A DNA stretch of 64,000 nucleotides, taken from NCBI GenBank assembly GCA_023014335.1, contig JAECYW010000007.1, positions 310,001-374,000 of the forward strand. Direction: 5' to 3'. Within the stretch, counting starts at the first letter, position 1; the number at the start of each line of letters is the position of its first letter. The position numbers were made by a program, and so were the translations under genes. The stretch comes from Galerina marginata (lineage: Eukaryota; Basidiomycota; Agaricomycetes; Agaricales; Galerinaceae). Positions 9,650-21,206 of the stretch are shown here, piece by piece. The notes beneath the pieces were generated by a model. It worked only from the letters and a program-made list of their open reading frames with translations, was not told where the DNA came from and did not search any database.

Positions 9650-12600
9650 ATGGATAACCGAGCCAATCTCCATGAGACTCTCTTCTCGCGCAACTCTACG
9701 CCGCCCAACCTGCAGCAGCACTTTGCCAACAATTCCACCCCCAGTCTCATCGACTCTCTCTTCCAGAACATCTCCGCACCGTCGGACCAGAATGTCGAGT
9801 CTCATCCCGTCGAGGCCTACGATGTCCCTGCGATGCCCATGGACGAACCCGCAAACCGCTCGTCTCCAAATACCGTCGCAGAAAGGCAGAATGCCCTGCT
9901 CTCCTTGATAGGTGGCCCTCCTGCTGCCACCCGTCCTCCCCCCATATCCCAACCGTCGCAGCAGCAGCAGCAGCAGCAGCAGCCCCAGCTCCCTCAGCCC
10001 CAGCAGATTCCCACTCCACCTGGCTCGTCTCAGCTATCCACTGCATCACCCCCGCACAATGAGACCCAGAAGATGCTGGAACAGATGATAGGCGGGTATG
10101 TACACCATTCTGTCCCTGTGCCTCAGTTGCTAATATCTTTCTTCCTTCGCAGAACTTCTTCACGATCTACCACGTATTCTGATACACAAAGGACCAACCC
10201 AACCAATACGCAGCAACCCGCCGCTCCCTCTCCTCCTTATTCTCAACGCGATGACTACCGTACCTACAACCAATATGACCATTCCAATGAAACATCCCCA
10301 AGAGCCCGCCCGCTCCAGCAACCGCCCGCACAACAGCAGGCACAACAGCCTCCTTCCCCTCGCAGGTCCATGTTCGAGTTCACATCAGCTTTCGATCACC
10401 TTTCCTCCACAGCCACTGTCAAGAAAAAGCCCGTCCCACCCCAACCCTCCAGTATTTCCAGTGGAAATGAGGATTCAGGATCCTGGACCAACGTTTCTGA
10501 CCCAAAAAGGCAGTCGGTTGAAAACCTGCTAGAAAATTTGACGCGTGGCCAGCCTACTTTGGCCCCACAGCCACCAGCATACGAAGCATACTTGAGCTCT
10601 GGCGACTTCTCACAGGTTGAGCCTAGTAGGGCGCCTTTGCCTCCTATTCCACCCACAAAACCCACAGCTGTCCCTAATCGCACCTCGTCGCCTCATTCGT
10701 CGCCTCCTAAAAGCCAAACCTTGCATCGTCCCCAACCCCGGGCTGCTGATATCAACCCACAACAGCAACAGCCTTCATACTCCAGCGGTATCCCCTTCCC
10801 TCCCGGCGGTGGAAATCGTCGTGATAAAGATGGTTCCCCCGCTAGAGGAGGTAATACAGTGAGGCAGCAAAAAGTCCCACCACCTCAGTCTCAGCCAAAA
10901 TTCAACAAGTCGTCGAGTCCCAGGTAGGCCCTCACCCTTCATCTTTTCCGTCCTTCTCGTCTCATTGTTTTCTAGCCCCCAGTCTCAAGTCATCAACTTT
11001 GATGTTTCACAGGCGCTGGACGAGATTCAAGCTCGGGAATCTGTCAAGTGGACACCGATTGCCTTGGTGAAGCAAGACTCCGTCTTCTTACCAGGAACAA
11101 CTATTGGCGCCACTCACTGGGTGGCTTATGCTATGACGCGAGGTGTGTTTAAATGTCTAACTAGCAAAAAGCTACTAAACTGTATTTCCAGGTCGTGTCC
11201 GAGTTATTTCTCGTTCAAGTGGAGATAGGACTTTGCTTCAACTTCCTCAAGTGTTTTCGCAGTCTGCGAGCGTCATTGACATGGCCGTTTATGGTAATCG
11301 ACTTGCCGGTGTGACATCTGATGGCGGATTCGTCGTCTGGGAGCTCCCCGACTTGATCACAGACGACGTTCCGTAAGTACTTGATTTATTCTTCTTTCTA
11401 CTTCTTTTCTAAAAACACCTATCTCAGCGGTCGTCTTCTTTTATGTGTTCCTCCTACCACCGAGCATAACGAGGCCATTCGGGCAGTAAAATGGCATCCC
11501 AAGGATTCCAATATCCTCGCGATTGCTTCAGACGACAGGATCTTCGTAATCGATTTGACGAATACAATGGCTCTTCATGGACAGCCCCTGCCTCATGCTG
11601 ACCTTCATCATATTGGACAGCTCTTCACTGCTTCCTCAGTGAGTCGGGTCTGAATATCATGGAATCTTACTCATCTTTCGAATTTCTCAGTCGGTCGTTG
11701 CATTTGACTTTGATGTAGTTCACTACTCTCTTGCGAGCATCTCGGATGACGCGACTCTTACCATCTGGAACATGCACGACAGCTTGCCCTATGGCATCCA
11801 CAAGATCCGTGGCGATGACATCCCTTCTTCCTTGACCTTTGTCGATGGCGGTATTGTCGTGGGAAGGAAGAACGGTACTATCATCCAACTTCTTTCCACG
11901 ACCACGAAGACCGTTCTGTCGACCATCAACTTTGTCAATGGCAATCAAGATGACCCTGACATGTTTGGTCACATCAGCTATGACTCGCGCATCCAGACGA
12001 TCTGGGTGGCCAACAGTCGTCGCGAGAGTTTGATTGCTCTTAAGATCCATGTCGAGCCCTCCTTTGCTGGTGGCGAAGAGACCGTTCGTGGGTATATCGA
12101 ACAGGTGGTCGAGTTCTCGGGAATCAAGCCCACCATCCACTTTGTAATTTTGACCGCCGATGCTGATCCGCATGGTGACGAGGCTCATGCCGCCTGTGTG
12201 GCTGCGAAGGTTCCCCCTGGCGAGCTCGCCCTCGTGGGTTTCTCCGTGCATTCTACTGGTGTCGACCAAGTGCTCATTCGCAGGGAATGGTTCGACAATG
12301 CACTCTCGCAAGCTGAGAGCAAGTTCCCTATGTTTGATCTCCATCTACCGGTCATCCCAGAGAACAAGGCACAGCGTCAGCCATTGCCCCCTCTGCCTGC
12401 CACCGTGCCCCAGCCCCAGCAGCCACCTATGATTCCCTATGCTCCACCGCGTGCGCGCACTCCTCCTTCTGATGACGTCGATAATGAATTTTCGGAGGCG
12501 CGCCTTTCTGATACCAAGAGCAAAACCACCAAAGGCAAGAATGTGAACTGGAAAGAGAAAGATGAGCCTGGGAAAGTGGGGGATAAGGGCTCCAAGCCAA

Positions 12601-14237
12601 CTGATGCCGCTATCATCGGCGACTCTTCTCTTGGCCAGGCTCTGTCGAGGGAAATCAAAAAGACAGAGGAGAGTCTTCACTCTCGCATCGGAAAACTCAT
12701 AGGGAAGGAGATGGACAAACAACGTAAGTAGGAAACTCTTTCATATATTCGCTGGTGCTAACCTCATTGACCTCTAGATCAACGGTTCGAGGAAACTCGT
12801 CTGCATGAGCAGGCTGAAGACTTTGCTCGACAAGAAAAGATACTGAAGCTTATTTCAACCGAATTGACGAGAAACACCACCCGCGTTGTTGAGATGGCTG
12901 TTAAGAATGAGATACAAAACTCAGTATTGCCCGCCCTCGAGAATATCACCAGGATTGAAGTCAAGGCTGCCCTCAATGATCAAGTTGGCATCACCTTGAT
13001 CGACAACATTAACAGGGTGCGTTCGGCTGCTTTTTCATCCGTTCTACTTTTTAAACCTTTATCCAGACTTTGCCCATGGAGATGGAGAAGTTGCTCCTTC
13101 GTCCTACTCTCTCTAATCATTTTTCGAACCTTATTTCTACGGCGTTGACGCCCATGATTGAGCGGCAGATCAAGGAAGTCCTAACGACCAACTTCTTCCA
13201 GTTCCATTCGCAGCAAACTACCGCCCTGCATCAAGATCTTCTCCGTGAGCTACGGGCGGAAATTTCAACCATCAAGTCGGAGTTGGGCAATTGGCATAAT
13301 GAGGCTCTGAGAGGCCAGGAGGTGAGTTTGTGATTTTTCCACTAGTGTCCCTTGACTTATGTCGCTCCTTACTTGTAGACGACTATCCGGGAGCTGGAAC
13401 ACACAATGAGAGCGTTGGCGGACCAAGTGAAGTTTTTGACCATCACAGGGCCACCACCTCCCACTCTCCACCACATCCAGCAACCACAGCAACCGCAAAA
13501 CTCCCCTGGTGGCCCACCTGTTCCTGTTCAACAAGCTAATATCAATACCTCGCATCTCCGTCAACCCAACATCCCTCCCCCAAATCCGGCTGTTGCCACA
13601 TACCCCCAACCGCACCCGCCTTTCCAACAGGCGTCCCAAGTACAGCCTCCCATCCACCAGCAGTGGTATAATCAAATTGCTGCGCCTCAAGCTTCCCATC
13701 CTGCTCAACTGCCCCAGGCTGCTGTACCTCAGCCTCAACAGGAGCGAACGCCTCCCTTGAAGCCTGACCAATGGGACGAAAACTACTTGGGTGTTTTGCA
13801 CTCCCAAGACCCCAACAAACTGCGCGACCTTTTGGCCAGAACGAATCCTGACCTCGTTTTGCCGCTTAACGGACCTCCTCTTGTTTCTCAGGCAGTAATT
13901 TTGACGCTTATTCATCGGGTGAGTGTTGTCAACTAGTGGGGAGTATAACTTTTCTTATTGATTGTCTTTGTAGTTGTCTGCGGTCATCGGAGAGACCGCT
14001 CCTAACGACGAGTCGTTCAAGACATCTCTTTGGTGGCTCCAGCGCGTTTCAGCGCTTTTGCGCCCTGAGGATAAATTGATTTCCGACTTTATTCCACGAG
14101 TCATCCCCACCGTCCAACAGTCTCTCAATACTTCGAAACAACGCCTTGCTATCTTGCCCAATGGACTGGGGACAATAGAAACCGCTCGACAACTTTCGGA
14201 GATCCAAGAGGCTTTGCGGCGCAAAGTTGCTCAGTGA
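9650..14237 (+). CDS. EDC4: EDC4/Ge-1-like mRNA decapping scaffold (WD40 protein)
   Basis: Likely P-body scaffold that helps Dcp1-Dcp2 remove mRNA caps. Ten exons: 9650-10095, 10153-10923, 10976-11142, 11192-11372, 11428-11638, 11691-12723, 12778-13016, 13067-13321, 13379-13918, 13974-14237; 1368 residues. Residues 1-405 are low-complexity Pro/Gln/Ser-rich with a poly-Gln run near residue 103. The WD40 part (about 410-800) includes HNEAIRAVKWHPKDSNILAI and YSLASISDDATLTIWNMHD. A Pro-rich linker follows, then a coiled-coil region (about 930-1110) with ERFEETRLHEQAEDFARQEK-type helices, another Pro/Gln spacer and a helical C-terminal domain from DENYLGVLHSQDPNKLRDLL to ALRRKVAQ, as in Ge-1 proteins. 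The symbol is by analogy with animals; the identity is strong for the domain order, less so for orthology. Confidence 0.83.
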
Positions 14238-14768
14238 AGGGTGTAACATGAGTCCTTATTTTCAACATCTCTTTTTTCACTGAAAGATAGGACAAACGAT
14301 ACCACTTTGAAATATTTTGCTACAACTCACCTGGCCGTTTCTGTTGCTGTTATGACACGACCAATTAATACTTGGTACACTCTACTCGTATGATATGTAT
14401 CACTGCACAAGCCATCCGCTTTCTATGCTCTACTATGACTCATTAGGCTATGTTGTAATCTACATAATCCATTATATTTTTCTTGCTGGGACGGGTATCA
14501 GTTCGAACATTTACAATAAACCTTTCTCCATTTTTTTGGACCGCAGTTTGAGTCACGTGATGGACTGCCTCGTTCTCAGTGACTGCTGGCGGCAACTTTC
14601 AAGTTAAGGTACATACGCAACTACTACTTACTTGCAGCGGCCTCGCTTTTTCAACCGCGACTTTGGGCTGCTGGCACGGCACTTGTACGAATTAGTCCTC
14701 CCTCAACTCCATACATCAAGTGAAACGCTCATCAAGGAAATCTCTTATCCAAATAATATCACATACAC
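14238..14768. other. Intergenic region, EDC4-like 3' flank and SFT2 promoter
   Basis: About 530 bp without a supportable gene. It is AT-rich in the first 350 bp (3' flank of the EDC4-like gene) and then serves as the promoter of the SFT2-like gene. No tRNA, repeat or conserved frame was seen. Confidence 0.6.
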
Positions 14769-15623
14769 ATGGCACCAGGCAAAGGGTGGTTTAATCTCGA
14801 AGCGGGAGGTGGCGTCGTTCCAGACACATCATTCTTTGAAGGAGACTCTGCGTTCAAGTTTCTCAATCTGTCGCGGACGACGCGGCTCTATGGCTTCGTT
14901 GGGTGGTGAGTCTGTCTCCGACACTTGACTTGGAGGGACCATGTTTGTGCTGACCCGGTTGCTATTCATTCCTTCGCAATATAGTTTGATCGCTGGCTTT
15001 GTGTTGAGTTTGCTAGGTACAGTGGTGCTAGTATTTGGCATGCTACTACTGTTTTCCGGTGGGTTTCATGTGTATCGGTGCGATGCCATTGATGACAATC
15101 GGTTTCACCGCCAGTATTGTACATCTTGGGAACCATCATTTCTCTCGTCGGAACAGGCTTTCTCATCGGGGTATGTTTTTCCTGTTTATTTTTTGTCTTC
15201 AGTTCATGCATCTTGCTGACAAAATGTAAAAGTTCTTCAAACAAGTCAAACTCGTGAGCATCTATCCAGTTCAAGACGATGTGTTTAAGTTGACATTAAC
15301 GTTTTAAGATGTTTAAACCTGTTCGCATTGTTGCGTCAATCGTCTTCCTTGCCTCCATTGGGCTTGTCTTCGTTGGGGCATTCGTCTTGAAAAATGGGGT
15401 GCGTATCGCTGCCCAGCGTCCTCTAATCGGTACTAATTTATCGCTGCCCAACTTCTTTAGATCCTATGCCTCAGTAAGTCCCGATAGTCAATGTTCATCC
15501 TGGAATACAGTTGACACTTTTTTAGTCTTCGTGTTTGTCGAGTTTTTGGCGTACACCTGGTATACTCTGTCATACATTCCATACGCCCGCGCCGCAGTCT
15601 CAAAAGCTGTCGGTCTGGGCTAA
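14769..15623 (+). CDS. SFT2: SFT2/GOT1-like vesicle transport protein (four-TM Golgi protein)
   Basis: Tetraspanning membrane protein of retrograde traffic to the Golgi. Seven exons: 14769-14905, 14985-15058, 15115-15170, 15233-15253, 15309-15398, 15461-15473, 15526-15623; 162 residues, normal for the family. After a soluble N-terminus and the signature RTTRLYGFVG come four hydrophobic segments: LIAGFVLSLLGTVVLVFGML, FSVLYILGTIISLVGTGFLI, IVASIVFLASIGLVFVGAFV and ILCLIFVFVEFLAYTWYTLS, with GFFKQVKLMFKPVR in the cytosolic loop. Exon 4 (21 nt) and exon 6 (13 nt) are microexons; leaving them out breaks the FFKQVKL and ILCL consensus. Confidence 0.9.
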
Positions 15624-15861
15624 TTGTGACAGGTTGATTACGATTTCCACTATCAATTATACTACTTTTGACCCATTCCTGCTCGCCGTCTATGCCCCTT
15701 CGAAGCCCTTGAAGCCCTCAAAACCTTTGTAAACGCACCACCAAGACGAGGTCCTCTGACTGGATGTCTGATATTTATGTATACAAAACAGGTTCCTTGC
15801 TTACAACATTGATCTATTAAATAAAGAAGTATCCAACATTGATCCATCGCGCCAGATGTAC

Positions 15862-16837
15862 TTACCCCCTGAATTTATTCTTTTGGTCTCGGAGGGCATC
15901 CATGATAGCACTTTTGGTATCTTCGCCCGTCGCTTTCCTGTACAATATTCATGATATTTGGGTTCTATTCAGGGAAAAACAGTACGAACTTTACCGCGTC
16001 AGTGTCCAAGCGCATAAATGGATTCCATTCCTTCTCATCGCCGATAGTGGTCAGACCAGTGGTTATCTTGTTTTTCTGAATTACTTCGCCAAGCCTGACC
16101 AGGGCAGGATTGGTGGGTTCGACGTGCTTTGCAAATGCCAAGTTGCTTGCAGTGTATTCGTGACCGTTGTAGACGACTACCTCGTCCGGGAGTGTTCCAA
16201 GGTATTCGAGAGCCTTGACCATTTCTGAGCCCACACCTTCGAAGAATCTACCACAGCCAGCAATGAAAAGTGTGTCCCCAGTGAAGATGCCACCTGGTTG
16301 GGTGTCTTTCACGGCGTCTGTGACGTAATAGCAGATAGAGTCTTGAGTATGACAGGCGGTGGCTAAGCATCTGGGTTGAAATAAATGCATGGAACTCGAA
16401 GAATGTGAACATGTATTCACTTGATACGAATGTTATTCCCGATTGCAAATTCATCTTTATCTTTCACAAGGTTTGTCAATGCAGGGATCTTATCACTCCC
16501 GCCGTAGATCATTGCCTTGGGGTACTTTGAGGCCTGGGAACGGTTAAGGATCTTCATACATGAAACATATGTGGCGGGTGGCGCACAAAATCCTAATAGC
16601 TCTGAATATGAATTGAGGCAGAAGGCAGGTAAAATCAAAAGGTACCTTGTTGCCTCCGCTATGGTCAAAGTGATGATGGGTCGTGATTCCCGCCACTATC
16701 TCAACACCATGAGTCTGTGCAGCTGCCGCCACTTTGGCGACGTCATAAGGGTCGACTGCGGCGGCCTTGTTTGTAGATTCGTCAATGAGCAGATAGGCGT
16801 AGTTGTCTTCGCGAACGGGGACTGGGACGACCTTCAT
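15862..16837 (-). CDS. GLO2: Hydroxyacylglutathione hydrolase (glyoxalase II)
   Basis: Second step of methylglyoxal detoxification: hydrolyses S-D-lactoylglutathione to lactate and glutathione. Four exons: 16837-16646, 16533-16421, 16370-15990, 15937-15862; 253 residues. The metallo-beta-lactamase motif THHHFDHSGG lies at residues 53-62; further metal ligands are in CHTQDSICYY, FTGDTLFIAGCGRFFEG and YNGHEYTASN. The C-terminal substrate-binding part ends MDALRDQKNKFRG. The start chosen (MKVVPVPVREDNYAYLL) is the cytosolic consensus. An in-frame extension to ATGs at 16894 and 16924 adds an Arg-rich, acid-free leader that could target mitochondria. Confidence 0.92.
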
Positions 16838-17033
16838 TGTGCGATACTGGAACGGGATGCGGGGAAACACACGGACATGACGGAGGAAGATCATTGAAAT
16901 TCGCTGACATAAGCCATCATTCACATTTCATGGATCGTTGTTAAGTTCCTGTTAGTTAGCGGTTGTGTTCCCATATGCTTTCTTAGCTCGTCGCAAATTC
17001 CTCTCTTTCATCCCTACTCTCCTTTTTTTATCT

Positions 17034-18095
17034 ATGAATGTTCACGGCCAGGATCTGGCTTCCTCACACCGTCGCCTAGCCCGGGACTCTGTCGTAAGCC
17101 ACCTCTTCAATTGCACAACACCGCGCACTCACTCTGTCCAAGTGGGCACAGTTTTCACGGAGACGGCACGATAATAATGCTCGCGGTCAGGGTCAAGACA
17201 ATAACAACAACAAGGGCGGAGGCGGAATTGGTGGAGACGATGATGGTGGAGGAGGAAGAGGAGGTAATGATCCAGGCAAGAGCAATAATGACAATCCATG
17301 TCAATTTGGAGGTGAATCACCTTCTAGATGACGTTTGGCCTAACTTTTTAACGCAAGGACATAGTATTCTGCCATACTCCTTCTCCCCCTCATAATACCA
17401 AACCTGTTGTACCCCCTGCTGTACCTCCTGCAGCGACACCGCACACCCAGCCCGCCCAGCAATCTCATCCACCGGACCAGCCCCCGAGTACACATACACC
17501 AGTTGCAGGCGACCCCTCTCCAACTACTCCATCCTCTGGTGGAGATCCTACAGAAAACACATCCGCCGGGTCATCGAGCATACCCGTCTCCCAATCACCG
17601 TCAAGCGCGACGGGCAGCCCCAACCTAAGTCAGCCGGTTGGCGACCAGATCTCAGACGGTCCTAACTCGGGATCGGCCTCTACTTCGCTAGGTCAACACG
17701 GCCTTCCTTTCGGTGCAGACCCTACTTCCTTCACCAGCTCCGGTACTGGCCCAAATAATTCCACTCCAGCTACCCTTAACGGCGCCACATCGAATGGCAC
17801 TGATGTCGGTGCAATTGTAGGCGGCGTTGTAGGCACCATCTCTCTCGTTCTTCTCCTTCTCATTGTTGTCTGGTTCATCCGTCGTCGACACAAGAACAGA
17901 TCGGCACCTTCATCAGAATTCCTAGGGGCTGGTCGAACCCCATTTTCAGGCAGCGCCAACTTCCAGTTCCGAAGAATAGACGATTCCAATTATGACGCAC
18001 AATCGCGTATTAACTCTACCAATACCCCCCCTATTCCCGACGCCCCTACTTTGCCAAAATCCTTCCTTCATATGCGCGAGAAGTCCGACCACTGA
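17034..18095 (+). CDS. Single-pass membrane protein with Gly- and Ser/Thr/Pro-rich ectodomain
   Basis: Unknown; looks like a fungal cell-surface (type I) protein. Three exons, 17034-17093, 17152-17311 and 17365-18095, give at least 316 residues. Order: short N-terminus, a Gly/Asp/Asn-rich segment (NNNNKGGGGIGGDDDGGGG), a CQFGGVFCH Cys pair, a long Pro/Ser/Thr-rich stalk likely to be O-glycosylated, a transmembrane helix at about 222-245 (VGAIVGGVVGTISLVLLLLI), a basic stop-transfer RRRHK and a cytosolic tail ending MREKSDH. Just upstream and in frame lies a hydrophobic stretch FLSFIPTLLFLSMNVHGQD that resembles a signal peptide but has no ATG of its own, so the true start may be in an upstream exon that I could not define. 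Confidence 0.65.
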
Positions 18096-18421
18096 ACGCT
18101 TATGTCCTTCGCACACCATCTACATTGCGGTACATCAATGTACTACACTTTTTTGTTGCTCTGTAATTTATTCTTATTTGGTACTGCCCTTTTCACCTGT
18201 TGTGGTATGAAGGTTAGATTTAGCCTGCCTTTTGTAACACATTTATTTATACCGTGGCATGCAATATATACTACATATATTGTACACATTGGAAGCTTGA
18301 TCTTTCCTATACTTAAATAATTTTTGGCAATGCATACAGGTCCTTCGTTCTGTGATTCGATTACATATAAATGCTAGCATACGAATGAGATAGGTATATA
18401 CTGAGGAAGCTTCCAAGGGTA
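18096..18421. other. Convergent 3' flanks, AT-rich
   Basis: About 325 bp between the stop of the surface protein and the stop of SRP101. AT-rich with several ATTTAT/TATAT runs fitting two polyadenylation regions. No gene seen. Confidence 0.6.
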
Positions 18422-21073
18422 TTAATCCTTCAGAATTGCTTGGACAACATTCGCGACTCTCAGTTGCCTCAGGTCTGTATAAGTCTTTCCAATTAAGAAT
18501 TTAATGGCGTACACGATAGCTCAGAGGTGATATGCAACGCACCTGCCCACATCCAACAAAAATGATAGGCTGTCCAGTGACATAAGTCATCGACAACGCA
18601 GCCCCAACCTACAGAATCAATTAATCAACATATCAGGAAAACGTCAAGGCGCTGATAAAAGAAATAACGGACTTTGTCGTCGACTGTGTCCCATTTGGTG
18701 ACGAGCATGCCATCGATCCCGCGACCTTGACCAGCACCTGAAGCAGATGAAAAGTCGCGAAGAGCCCGGTCAAACTTCGTCAACTGATCGACGGCTTCAT
18801 TGCCGACGAGGGCCTCGCCCACAAAGATGATTTTGTCTGGGTTATTTACAGAGACTAACTGATGAGAAAAGTATCAACACAAACGGAATGATGATATCGT
18901 ACAGCATTATTTTACCTTCGCTAGAGCACGCATTAATGGCTATCATAAAGCCTGTTTCATCATGGTGTTCTATTAGCGACCGACATGAATTTCTTACCTC
19001 ATTGTCCTGCATTCGACCAGCAGTGTCGATTAAGACGACATCAAAGTCGTTGTCTCTCGCTGCATATTTGATTAAAATGGGAAATAAATGACATTGGGCA
19101 CACTGACCGTAACCGATGGCCTCTCGTGCAATGGCAGCAGCATCTTTGCCGTACCCTCTTTCAAAGAGTTCAACTCGACCTTTGCTGTCCGTGGCACCGT
19201 TTACGCCTAACATGCTCAGATTACGTACGTGTACTCGAAGCTGTTCAACAGCCCCGCTCCTGTGAAACAAATTGAAGTTTAGAAGTAGTAACTACAGCAC
19301 TCGATAAGAAACGAACCGGAAAGTGTCGCATGCAGCGATCAATACTCGCAGGCCATTCTGTATCAGCCAGAAGCACACTTTCGACAGGTTTGTGCTTTTT
19401 CCTACGCCATTGACACCAACAAATGTGATACTATACGGTATTCGTTGTTGGTTTGAGGGTAGTGGAGCAGATAATTTGGTTCGAATAGATAGCAAAAGAT
19501 CAGTTGATGTTTTTGGAGTCAATATCCGTGTCAAGGAGGTCGACAAGGCCATCCGTACAGCATTGTTGATAGCTTTAGAACAGAAACGTCAGATAAAAGT
19601 TCAAAAATGGGAATGACGCTGTACTTTGAAATCCGCCAACTTTTTTCCCAACAAGGCCTTCGCCAACACCCTCACAGACCTTCTCAGAAATGTCCATAGC
19701 GACATTCTTCTTCATGAGGTGTTGCTTCATGGCTTCGAGAACTGGTTTCAAGTCCGCATCAGTGAGAACTTTGGAACCCGTCAGACGCGCGAAAATCGAG
19801 CTAAACGTTCCCAGAGAATTTTCTGAACCCGACATCTTTGCATCCAAGGGCTTAAGCGCATTGGCAATGGCGTCGTCAGTGTCATCACGAGAGTTCTTGT
19901 CCTTTGAGAAATCCCAATCCTTAACTTCGTATAGACCGTCACGAGTTCTAGTCCCTAAAGACGATTGGTCAACCAGTGACTGAAGGTCGTGCGAGCCGAT
20001 ATCTGAGGAATCCTTTTTATCGACACTAAAATCCAAGGAAGCCATGTCGGACTCCGTCGGTGCCTCGTCTCCCCATTTACGCTGTACTTTTGCCTTCGAC
20101 TTGCGCTTTGGTTGCGTATCCGAGCTGGCTCTCAATTAGATGGGGGGAGGAGCAACCCGACAAGAAACGCACTCGGATTCCGCAGCACTCTCTCTGCCGC
20201 CAATCTCCATACGGCCTCCCCCTCGTCCTCCACGACGACCTCCACGTCCGCGTAGTCGGCTTTTTAGCGCCTGAACATTTCTGGCAATCTGTTGTTCGTC
20301 TTGCGGAGTATCTGGATCAAGAGACGGGGCTGCGGTTGTACGGATGAGTAAAGTAAAAAATAAGTGTTGGCTATATGGAATTACCTGTGTCATGGTCATC
20401 CGAAGGAGGAGTGGAATCTTCGACATGTGTTCGAACGGCCGAGCGCAGGCGCGATTTTCGGTCCTACAGGGATCATAAACTGACCCGAATATCGCCAGGG
20501 TTAAATGGACGGACCTGAGCAGCTTTTTCCTCGAGACCCTTAAGAAGCCGATCAAATAACACATCCCAGCGTTCAAAGGCTTTGGCGAAATCCCAAGAAG
20601 CTCCTTGAGCCGCAGCTGTATTGGCGCTATTGATATTGTGCAAAGACGCAACAAATGTAGTCACGAATGGCTCAAAGTATTGGACAAAAAGCCGTTTCAT
20701 AGCGGCTAGAAGATCATCAACGTATGTGAGCTGCAGTATGCGTTGGTATGCTACCTATTCAAGAGACTTGAGAAGGTACATGTTCCCGACGGTGTTAGAA
20801 CGTACCACAAATATGAGCTCCAGGTCATTCACAAACGACCATTTAACAGCATATCCATCTTTCTCGTATTTTTCCTCCGTCGTCCGACCTTCGATTAATG
20901 CCTCGCGTATGAGTGAGTTAACAGGTGACGCCGAGGATGATGCGAGGTGTGCAGCATCAGGAGTAAAGGAACGGGACCACAGAACGATACCCCCTGAATT
21001 TTGTGGTCAAAAACCCTCTAAGTGGACAAATAAATTAGAAACCTTTGTGCGAAATAGAACAATGATCAAGCAT
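18422..21073 (-). CDS. SRP101: Signal recognition particle receptor alpha subunit
   Basis: GTPase that docks ribosome-SRP complexes at the ER. Thirteen exons: 21073-21043, 20993-20806, 20754-20515, 20463-20385, 20329-20173, 20124-19625, 19572-19317, 19259-19108, 19059-18998, 18939-18916, 18858-18673, 18608-18543, 18484-18422; 514 residues, shorter than yeast. The N-terminal SRX domain starts [21 protein letters not shown] basic linker holds an [14 protein letters not shown] tract near residue 180. The NG domain has G1 GVNGVGKST (298-306), DTAGRMQ (393-399), TKWD (464-467) and the final [10 protein letters not shown] closing loop. Exon 10 (24 nt, encoding PLMRALAK) is a microexon required by the consensus. 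The SRP receptor beta subunit is not in the window. Divergent from the RS-rich gene, 133 bp apart. Confidence 0.93.
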
Positions 21074-21206
21074 GGCGAGTTAAATCCAAGAATCGAGGTG
21101 CCAGGTTTCAAGAAAGATGAACTCCAAACGCGGGGCTGGCGATTGCTATTTGTCCTTGTTGCATTACTATGATTGAGACCGAACGTCCTTCTTTCATTAC
21201 AGTAAC

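Noticed and set aside
11667..12344. A 225-codon minus-strand open frame
   Set aside because: Antisense to the WD40 exon of the EDC4-like gene, whose frame carries clear family motifs.
19195..19245. A tiny intron inside SRP101 exon 8 (around [15 protein letters not shown])
   Set aside because: No donor and acceptor pair keeps the frame, and the continuous reading is acceptable as a loop insertion.
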